Shown: in pieces, positions 51,342 through 62,005 of the stretch
How the letters are laid out: each line of letters starts with the position of its first letter
Position numbering within the stretch: position 1 is the first letter of the stretch
NCBI RefSeq assembly: GCF_048564905.1
Contig: NW_027328721.1
Location: 38,212,870 to 38,276,869 of the forward strand
DNA length: 64,000 bases
Direction: 5' to 3'
DNA from: Vicugna pacos
Taxonomy: Eukaryota > Chordata > Mammalia > Artiodactyla > Camelidae
Translations under genes and position numbers: made by a program
Notes under the pieces: generated by a model
What the model saw: the letters and a program-made list of their open reading frames with translations, nothing else
Databases searched by the model: none
What the model was told of the DNA's origin: nothing

Positions 51342-53998
51342 CTGCGTGGAGTTGTCTCTCGATCTCCCCCACGCACTGACAATGGTTCCGGAATCCTGAG
51401 CGTGGGGAGGTTCCACCAACGGTCGGAAGCGCGTGGGTTCTAACGGAATACCTAAGGTCGTCTCCCCTGAGTTTTTTCCTAATGTGTCTGTGCCAGGGAA
51501 TGCTAGGGCTGATTGCAGGATATCCCAGGGACCGAGGCTGCCTCCCCAAGGTCAGGGAAGGTATTTCTCGGACTTCCCCGAACAGGGAACACTTGTGACT
51601 GAAGAGAGCTGCGTGGAGTTCTCTCTCGAGCTCCCCCACGCACTGACAATGGTTCCGGAATCTTGAGCGTGGGGAGGTTCCACCAACTGTCGGCAGCGCG
51701 TGGGTTCTAACGGAATGCATAAGCTCGTCTCCCCTGAGGGTTTTCCTAATGTCTCTGTGCCAGGGAATGCTAGGGGTGATTGCATGATATCCCAGTGACC
51801 GAGGCTGCCTCCCCAAGGTCAGGGAAGTTATTTTTAGGACTTCCCCGAACAGGGAACACCTGTGACTGAAGAGAGCTGCGTGGAGTTGTCTCTCGAGCTC
51901 CCCCACGCACTGACATTTTTTCCGGAATCCTGAGAGTGGGGAGGTTCCACCAACGGTCGGCAGCGCGTGTGTTCTAACGGAATGCCTAATCTCGTCTCCC
52001 CGGAGGGTTTTCCTAATGTCTCTGTGCCAGGGAATGCTAGGGGTGATTGCAGGATATCCCAGTGACCGAGGCTGCCTCCCCAAGTTCAGGGAAGGTATTT
52101 CTCGGACTTCCCCAGACAGGGAACACCTGTGACTGAAGAGAGCTCCGTGTAGTTTTCTCTCGAGCTCCCCCACGCACTGACAATGGTTCCGGAATTCTGA
52201 GAGTGGGGAGGTTCCACAAATGGTCGGCAGTTCGTGGGTTCTAACGGAATGCCTAAGCTCGTCTCCCCTGACGGTTTTCCTAATGTCTCTGTGCCAGGGA
52301 ATGCTAGGGGTGATTGCAGGATATCCCAGTGACCGAGGCTGCCTCCCCAAGGTCAGGGAAGTTATTTTTAGGACTTCCCCGAACAGGGAACACCTGTGAC
52401 TGAAGAGAGCTGCGTGGAGTTGTCTCTCGAGCTCCCCCACGCACTGACAACGGTTCCGGAATCCGGTGCGTGGGGAGGTTCCACCAACGGTCGACAGGGC
52501 GTGGGTTCTAACGGAATGCCTAAGCTCGTGTCCCCTGAGGGTTTTCCTAATATCTCTGTTACAGGGAATGCTAGGGTGATTGCAGGATATCCCGGTGACC
52601 GAGGCTGATTCCCCAAGTTCAGGGATGGTATTTCTCGGACTTCCCAGACAGGGAACACCTGTGACTGAAGAGCGCTCCGTGGAGTTTTCTCTCGAGCTCC
52701 CCCACGCACTGACAATGGTTCCGGAATCCTGAGCGTGGGGAGGGTCCACCAACGGTCGGCAGCGCGTGGGTTCTAACGGAATGCCTAAGCTCGTCTCCCC
52801 TGAGGATTTTCCTAATATCTCTGTGCCAGGGAATGCTAGGGGTGATTGCAGGATATCCCAGTGCCTGAGGCTGCCTTCCCAATTTCAGGGAAGGTATTTC
52901 TCGGACTTCCCCGAACAGGGAACACTTGTGATTGAAGAGAGCTGCGTGGAGTTGTCTCTCGAGCTCCCCCAGGCACTGACAATAGTTCCGGAATCCTGAG
53001 CGTGGGGAGTATCCACCAACGGTCGTCAGCGCGTGCGTTCTAATGGAATGTCTTAGCTGGTCTCCCCTGAGGTTTTTCCTAATGTCTCTTTGCCAGGGAA
53101 TGCTAGGGGTGATTGCAGGATATCCCAGGGACCAAGGCTGCCTCCCCAAGACCAGGGAAGCTATTTCTCGGACTTCCCCGGACAGGGAACACCTGTGACT
53201 GAAGAGAGCTGCGTGGAGTTGTCTCTCGAGCTCCCCCACGCACTGACAATGGTTCCGGAATCCTGAGCGTGGGGAGGTTCCACCAACGGTCGGCAGTGCG
53301 TGGGTTCTAACAGAATGCCTAAGCTCGTCTCCCCTGAGATTTTTCCTAATGTCTCTGTGCCAAGGAATGCTAGGGGTGATTGCAGGATATCCCAGTGTCC
53401 GAGGCTGCCTCCCCAAGTTCAGGGAATGTATTTCTCGGACTTCCCCGAACAGGGAAAACCTGTGACTGAAGAGAGCTGCGTTGAATTGTCTCTCGTGCTC
53501 CCCCACGAACTGACAATGGTTTCGGAATCCTGAGCGTGGTGAGGTTCCACCTACGGTCGGCAGCTTGTGGGTTCAAACGGAATGCCTAAGCTTGTCTCCC
53601 CTGAGGGTTTTCCTAATGTCTCTGTGCCAGGGAATGCTAGGGTGATTGCATGATATCCCAGTGAACGAGGCTGCCTCCCCAAGTTCAGGGAAAGTACTTC
53701 TCGGACTTCCCTGAACAGGGAAAACCTGTGACTGAAGAGAACTGCGTGGAGTTGTCTCTCGATCTCCCCTACTCACTGACAATGATTCCGGAATCCTGAG
53801 CGTGGTGAGGATCCACCAACGGTCGCTAGCGCGTGGGTTCTAACGGAATGTCTAAGCTCATCTCCCCTGAGGATTTTCCTAATGTCTCTGTGCCAGGGAA
53901 TTCTAGGGGTGATTGCAGGATATCCAAGTGTCCGAAGCTGCCGCCCCAAGGTCAGGGAATCTATTTCACGGACTTCCCCGAGCAGGGTACACCTGTGA

Positions 53999-55343
53999 CT
54001 GAAGAGAGCTGCGTGGAGATGTCTCTCGAGCTCCCCAACGCACTGACAATGTTTCCGGAATCCTGAGCTTGGGGAGGCTCCACTATCGGTCGACAGCGCG
54101 TGGATTGTACTGGAGTGCTTAAGCTGGTCTCCCCTGAGGGTTTTCCTAATGTCTCTGTGCCAGGGAATGCTAGGGGTGATTGCAGGATATCCCAGTGTCT
54201 GAGGCTGCCTTCCCAAGTTCAGGAAAGTTATTTCTCGGACTTCCCCGAACAGGGAACACCTGTGACTGAAGAGAGCCTTGTGGAGTTGTCTCTCGAGCTC
54301 CCCCACGCCCTGACAATGCTTCCGGAATCCTGAGCGTGGGGAGGTTCCACCAACGGTCGGCAGCGCGTGGGTTCGAACGGAATGCCTATGCTCGTCTCCC
54401 CTGAGTGTTTTCCTAATGTCTCTGTGCCAGGGAATGCTGGGGGGGATTGCAGGATATCCTAGTGTCCGAGGCTGCCTCCCCAAGTTCAGGGAAGATTTTT
54501 CTCGGACTTCCCCGAACAGGGAACACCTGTGACTGAAGAGAGCTGCGTGGAGTTGTCTCTGGGGCTCCCCCACGCACTGACAATGTTTCCGGAATCCTGA
54601 GCGTGGGGAGGTTCCACTAACGGACGGCAGCGCGTGGGTTGTAACGGAGTGCCTAAGCAGGTGTCCCCTGATGTTTTTCCTAATGTCTCTGTGCCATTGA
54701 ATGCTAGGGGTGATTGCAGGATATCCCAGTGTCTGAGACTGCCTCCCCAAGTTCAGGGAAGTTATTTCTCCGACATCCCCGAATAGGAAACACCTGTGAC
54801 TGAAGAGAGCTGCGTGGAGTTGTCTCTCGAGCTCCCCCACGCACTGACAATGGTTCCGGAATCCTGAGCGTGGGGAGGTTCCACCAACGGTCGGTAGCGC
54901 GTGGGTTCTAACGGAATGCCTAAGCTCGTGTCCCCTGAGGGTTTTCCTATTGTCTCTGTGCTAGGGAAAGCTAGGGGTGATTGCAGGTTATCCCAGTGTC
55001 CGAGGCTGCCTCCCCAAGTTCAGGGAAGTTATTTCTCGGACTTCCCCGAACAGGGAACACCTGTGACTGAAGAGAGCAGAGTGGAGTTTTCTCTCGAGAT
55101 CCCCCACGCACTGACAAGGTTTCCGGAATCCTGAGCGTGGGGATGTTCCACCAACGGTCGGCAGTGCGTGGGTTCTAACGGAATGCCTAAGCTCGTCTCC
55201 CCTGAGTGTTTTCCTAATGTCTCTTTGCCAAGGAATGCTAGGGGTTATTGCAGGATATCCCAGTGACCGAGGCTGCCTCCATAAGGTCAGGGAAGGTATT
55301 TCTCGGACTTCCCCGAACAGGGAACACCTGTGACTGAAGAGAG
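53999..55343. repeat. Four-copy 5-monomer block, copy 4
   Basis: Offset 4,002 bp (15 monomers less three bases) from copy 3 and 14,674 bp from copy 2, with the seven-G run at 54,439-54,445. Upstream similarity to copy 3 extends back to about 53,317; downstream it follows copy 2. Confidence 0.88.
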
Positions 55344-58300
55344 ATGCGTGGATTTGTCTCTCGTGCTCCCCCACGTACGGACAATGTTTCCGGAATCCTG
55401 AGCGTGGGGAGGTTCCACCAACGGTCTGCAGCACGTGGGTTCTAACGGAATGCCTCAGCTCGTCTCCCCTGAGGATTTTCCTAATGTCTCTGTGCCAGGG
55501 AATGCTAGGGGTGATTGTAGGATATCCCAGTGACTGATGCTGCCTCCCCAAGGTCATGAAAGGTATTTCTCCGACATCCCCGAATAGGAAACACCTGTGA
55601 CTGAAGACAGCTGCGTGGAGTTGTCTCTCGATCTCCCCCACGCACTGACAATGGTTCCGGAATCCTGAGCGTGGGGAGGTTCCACCAACGGTCGGTAGCG
55701 CGTGGGTTGAAACGGAATGCCTAAGCTCGTCTCCCCTGAGGGTTTTACTTATGTCTCTGTGCCAGGGAATGCTTGGAGTGATTGCAGGATATCCCAGTGT
55801 CTGAGGCTGCCTCCCCAAATTCAGGGAAGGTATTTCTCGGACTTCCCCATACAGAGAACACCGGTGACTGTAGAGAGCTGCGTGGAGTTTTCTCTCGTGC
55901 TCCCCCACGCACTGACAATGGTTTCCGAATCCTGAGCGTGGGGAGGTTCCACCAACGGTCGGCAGCGCGTGGGTTCTAACGGAATGCCTAAGCTCCCCTC
56001 CCCTGAGTGTTTTCCTAATGTCTCTGTGCCAGGGAATGCTAGGGGTGATTGCAGGATAACCCAGTGACAGAGGCTGCCTCCCCAAGTTCAGGGAATTTAC
56101 TTCTCGGACTTCCCTGAACAGGGAACACATGTGACGGAACAGAGCTGCGTGGAGTTGTCTCTCGATCTCTCCAACTCACTGACAATGTTTCCGGAATCCT
56201 GAGCTTGTGGAGGATCCACCAACGGTCGCTAACGCGTGGGTTCTAACGGAATGCCTAAGCTCGTCTCCCCTGAGGGTTTTCCTAATGTCTCTGTGCCAGG
56301 GCATGCTAGGGGTGATTGCAGGATATCCCCGTGACCGAGACTGTCTCCCCAAGGTCAGGGAAGTTATTTCTCGGACTTCCCTGAACAGGGAAAACCTGTG
56401 AATGAAGAGAGCTGCGTGGAGTGCTCTCTTGAGCTCCCCCACGCACTGACAATGGTTCCGGAATCCTGAGCGTGGGGAGGTTCTACCAGCGGTCGGCAGC
56501 GCGTGGGTTCTAACGGAATTCCTAATCTCGTCTCCCCTGAGGGTTTTCCTAATGTCTCTGTGCCAGGGAATGCTAGGGCTGATTGCAGGATATCCCAGGG
56601 ACCGAGGCTGCCTCCCCAAGTTCAGGGAAGTTATTTCTCGGACTTCCCCGAACAGGGAACAACTGTGAATGAAGAGAGCTGCGTGGAGTTGTCTCTCGAG
56701 CTCCCCCACGCACTGACAATGTTTCGGGAATCCTGAGCGTGGGGAGGTTCCACCAACGGTCGGCAGCGCGTGGGTTCTAACGGAATGCCTAAGCTCGTCT
56801 CCCCGGAGGGTTTTCCTAATGTCTCTGTGCCAGGGAATGCTAGGGGTGATTGCAGGATATCCCAGTGTCCGAGGCTGCCTCCCCAAGTTCAGGGAAGTTA
56901 TTTCTCGGACTTCCCCGAACAGGGAAATCCGGTGACTGAAGAGAGCTGCGTGGAGTTGTCTCTCGAGCTCCCCCACGCACTGACAATGTTTCCGGAATCC
57001 TGAGGGTGGGGAGGTTCCACCAACGGTCGGCAGCGCGTGGGTTCTAACGGAATGCCAAAGCTCATCACCCCTGAGGTTTTTCCTAATGTCTCTTTGCCAG
57101 GGAATGCTAGGGGTGATTGCAGGATATCCCATTGTCCGAGGTTGCCTCCCCAATGTCAGGGAAGGTTTTTCTCGAACTTCCCCGAACAGTGAACACCTGT
57201 GACTGAAGAGAGCTGCGTGGAGTTGTCTCTCGATCTCCCCCACGCACTGACAATGGTTCCGGAATCCTGAGCGTGGGGAGGTTCCACCAACGGTCGGAAG
57301 CGCGTGGGTTCTAACGGAATACCTAAGGTCGTCTCCCCTGAGTTTTTTCCTAATGTGTCTGTGCCAGGGAATGCTAGGGCTGATTGCAGGATATCCCAGG
57401 GACCGAGGCTGCCTCCCCAAGGTCAGGGAAGGTATTTCTCGGACTTCCCCGAACAGGGAACACTTGTGACTGAAGAGAGCTGCGTGGAGTTCTCTCTCGA
57501 GCTCCCCCACGCACTGACAATGGTTCCGGAATCTTGAGCGTGGGGAGGTTCCACCAACTGTCGGCAGCGCGTGGGTTCTAACGGAATGCATAAGCTCGTC
57601 TCCCCTGAGGGTTTTCCTAATGTCTCTGTGCCAGGGAATGCTAGGGGTGATTGCATGATATCCCAGTGACCGAGGCTGCCTCCCCAAGGTCAGGGAAGTT
57701 ATTTTTAGGACTTCCCCGAACAGGGAACACCTGTGACTGAAGAGAGCTGCGTGGAGTTGTCTCTCGAGCTCCCCCACGCACTGACATTTTTTCCGGAATC
57801 CTGAGAGTGGGGAGGTTCCACCAACGGTCGGCAGCGCGTGTGTTCTAACGGAATGCCTAATCTCGTCTCCCCGGAGGGTTTTCCTAATGTCTCTGTGCCA
57901 GGGAATGCTAGGGGTGATTGCAGGATATCCCAGTGACCGAGGCTGCCTCCCCAAGTTCAGGGAAGGTATTTCTCGGACTTCCCCAGACAGGGAACACCTG
58001 TGACTGAAGAGAGCTCCGTGTAGTTTTCTCTCGAGCTCCCCCACGCACTGACAATGGTTCCGGAATTCTGAGAGTGGGGAGGTTCCACAAATGGTCGGCA
58101 GTTCGTGGGTTCTAACGGAATGCCTAAGCTCGTCTCCCCTGACGGTTTTCCTAATGTCTCTGTGCCAGGGAATGCTAGGGGTGATTGCAGGTTATCCCAG
58201 TGTCCGAGGCTGCCTCCACAAGGTCAGGGAATATATTTCTCGGACTTCCCCGAATAGGGAAATTCTGTGACTGAAGAGAGCTGCGTGGAGTTGTCTCTCG

Positions 58301-58535
58301 AGCTCCATAACCGCACTGACAATAGTTCAGGAATCCTGAGCGTGGGGAGGTTCCACCAACGGTCGTTAGAGTTTGGGTTCTAACGGAATGCCTAAGCTCG
58401 TCTCCCCTGAGGGTTTTCCTAATGTCTCTGTGCCAGGGAATGCTAGGGGTGATTGCAGGTTATCCCAGTGACCGAGGCTGCCTCCCCAAGGTCAGGGAAG
58501 TTATTTTTAGGACTTCCCCGAACAGGGAACACCTG

Positions 58536-61500
58536 TGACTGAAGAGAGTTGCGTGGAGTTGTCTCTCGAGCTCCCCCACGCACTGACAATGGTTCCGGAA
58601 TCCTGAGCGTGGGGAGGTTCCACCAGCGGTCGGCAGCGCGTGGGTCCAAACGGAAATCCTAAGCTCGTCTCCCCTGAGTTTTTTCCTAATGTCTCTGTGC
58701 CAGGGAATGCTAGGGCTGATTGCAGGATATCCCAGGGACCGAGGCTGCCTCCCCAAGTTCATGGAAGTTATTTCTCGGACTTCCCCGAACAGGGAACACC
58801 TGTGAATGAAGAGAGCTGCGTAGAGTTGTCTCTCGAGCTCCCCCACGCACTGACAATGGTTCGGGTATCCTGAGCGTGGGGAGGTTCCACCAACGGTCTG
58901 TAGCGCTTGAGTTCTAACGGAATGCCTAATCTCGTCTCCCCGGAGGGTTTTCCTAATGTCTCTGTGCCAGGGAATGCTAGGGGTGTTTGCAGGATATCCC
59001 AGTGTCCGAGGCTGCCTCCCCAAGTTCAAGGAATTTATTTCTCGGACTTCCCGGAACAGGGAAATGCGGTGACTGAAGAGAGCTGCGTGGAGTTGTCTCT
59101 CGAGCTCCCCCACGCACTGACAATGGTTCCGGAATCCTGAGCGTGGGGAGGTTCCACCAGCGGTCGGCAGCGCGTTGGTTCTAACGGAAATCCTAAGCTC
59201 GTCTCCCCTGAGTTTTTTCCTAATGTCTCTGAGCCAGGGAATGCTAGGGCTGATTGCAGGATATCCCAGGGACCGAGGCTGCCTCCCCAAGTTCAGGGAA
59301 GTTATTTCTCGGACTTCCCCGAACAGGGAACACCTGTGACTGAAGAGAGCTGCGTGGAGTTTTCTCTCGAGCTCCCCCACGCACTGACATTTGTTCCGGA
59401 ATCCTGAGCGTGGGGAGTTTCCACCAACGGTCGGCAGCGCGTGTGTTCTAACGGAATGCCTAAGCTCGTATCCCCTGAGGGTTTTCCTAATGTCTCTGTG
59501 CCAGGGAATGCTAGGGGTGATTGCAGGATATCCCAGTGCCCGAGGCTGCCTCCCCAAGTTCACGGAAGTTATTTCTCGGACTTCCCCGAACTGGGAACAC
59601 TTGTGACTGAAGAGAGATGCGTTGAGATATCTCTCGAGCTCCCCCACGCACTGACAATTGTTCCGGAATCCTGAGCGTGGGGAGGTTCCACGAACGGTCG
59701 GCAGCGCGTGGGTTCTAACGGAATGCCTAAGCTCGTCTCCCCTGAGGGTTTTCCTAATGTCTCTGTTCCAGGGAATGCTAGGGGTGATTGCAGGATATCC
59801 CGGTGACCGAGGCTGATTCCCCAAGTTCAGGGATGGTATTTCTTGGCCTTCCCAGACAGGGAACACCTGTGACTGAAGAGCGCTCCGTGGAGTTTTCTCT
59901 CGAGCTCCCCCACGCACTGACAATGGTTCCGGAATCCTGAGCGTGGGGAGGGTACACCAACGGTCGGCAGCGCGTGGGTTCTAACGGAATGCCTAAGCTC
60001 GTCTCCCCTGAGGATTTTCCTAATATCTCTGTGCCAGGGAATGCTAGGGGTGATTGCAGGATATCCCAGTGTCCGAGGCTGACTCCCCAAGGTCAGGGAA
60101 GTTATTTCTCGGACTTCCCTGAACAGGGAACACCTGTGACTGAAGAGAGCTGCGTGGAGTTGTCTCTCGAGCTCCTTAACCGCACTGACAATAGTTCAGA
60201 ATTCCTGAGCGTGGGGAGGTTCCACCAACGGTCGGTAGTGCGTGGGTTCTAACGGAATTCCTAAGCTCGTCTCCCCTGAGGGTTTTCCTAATGTCTCTCT
60301 GCCAGGGAATGCTAGGGGTGATTGCAGTATATCCCAGTGTCTGAGCCTGCCTCCCAAAGGTAAGGGAATGTATTTATCGGACTGCCCCGAACAGGGAACA
60401 CCTGTGACTGAAGAAAGATGCGTGGAGTTGTCTCACGATCTCCCCCACGCACTGACTATGTTTCCGGAATCCTGAGGGTGGGGAGGTTCCACCAACGGTC
60501 GGCAGCGCGTGGGGTCTAACGGAATGCCTAATCTCGCCTCCCATGAGGTTTTTCCTAATATCTCTGTGCCAGGGAATACTAGGGGTGATTGCAGGGTATC
60601 CCAGTGACCGAGGCTGCCTCCCCAAGGTCAGGGAAGGTATTTCTCGGACTTCCCCAAACAGGGAACACCTGTGACTGAAGAGAGCTGCGTGGAGTTGTCT
60701 CTCGAGCTCCCCCACGCACTGACAATGTTTCCGGAATCATGAGCGTGGGGAGGTTCCACCATCGGTCTGCAGCGCATGGGTTTTAACGGAATGCCTAAGC
60801 TCGTCTCCCCAGAGGGTTTTCCTAATGTCTCTGTCCCAGGGAATGCTAGGGTTGATTGCAGGATATCCCAGTGTCCGAGGCTGCCTCCCCAAGATCAGGG
60901 AAAGTATTTCTCGGACTTCCCCGAACAGGGATCACCTGAGACTGAAGAGAGCTTCGTGGAGTTGTCTCTCGAGCTCCTCCACGCACTGATAATTGTTCAG
61001 GAATCCTGAGCGTGGGGAGGTTCCACCAACGGTCGGTAGCGCGTGGGTTCAAACAGAATGCCTAACCTCGTCTCCCCTGAGGGTTTTCCTAATGTCTCTG
61101 TGCCAGGGAATGCTTGGGGTGATTGCAGGATATCCTAGTGTCCGAGGCTGCCTCCCCAAGGTCAGGGAAGCTTTTTCTCGGACTTCCCCGAACAGGGAAC
61201 ACCTGTGACTGAAGAGAGCTGCGTGGAGTTCTCTCTCGAGCTCCCCCACGCACTGACAACGGTTCCGGAATCCTGAGCGTGGGGAGGTTCCACCAACGGT
61301 CGGCAGCGCGTGGGTTCTAACGGAATACCTAAGGTCGTCTCCCCTGAGGGTTTTCCTAGTGTCTGTGTGCCAGGGAATGCTAGGGGTGATTACAGGATAT
61401 CCCAGTGAACGAGGCTGCTTCCCCAAAGTCAGGGAAGTTATTTCTCCGACTTCCCCGAACTGGGAACACTTGTGACTGAAGAGAGCTGCGTTGAGATATC

Positions 61501-62005
61501 TCTCGAGCTCCCCCACGCACTGACAATGATTCCGTGATTCTGAGCGTGGGGAGATTCCAATAACGGTCGGCAGCGCGTGGGTTTTAACGGAATGCCTAAG
61601 ATCGTGTCCCCTGAGGTTTTTCCTATTTTCTCTGTGCTAGGGAATGCTATGGGTGATTGCAGGATATCCCAGTGTCCGAGGCTGCCTCCACAAGGTCAGG
61701 GAAGTTATTTCTCGGACTTCCCCGAATAGGGAAATTCTGTGACTGAAGAGAGCTGCGTGGAGTTGTCTCTCGAGCTCCCCACCCCCTGAAAATATTTCCG
61801 AAATCCTGAGCGTGGGGAGGTTCCACCAACGGTCGGCAGCGCGTTGGTTTTAACGGAATGCCTAAGCTCGTCTCCCCTGAGGGTTTTCCTAATGTCTCTG
61901 TGCCAGGGAATGCTAGGGGTGATTACAGGATTTCCCAGTGACCGAGGCTGCCTCCCCAAAGTCAGGGAAGGTATTTCTCGTACTTCCCCGAACAGGGAAC
62001 TCCTG
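58536..62005. repeat. 13-monomer tandem unit, first copy (3,470 bp)
   Basis: From about 58,536 the sequence matches itself at +3,470 up to the window end. Markers include GGGTCCAAACGGAAATCC, GGTTCGGGTATCC, GGGAAATGCGGTGAC, TTCACGGAAG, and CTCCTTAACCGCACTGAC at 60,173/63,643. One cycle is 13 units less one base. Confidence 0.88.
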
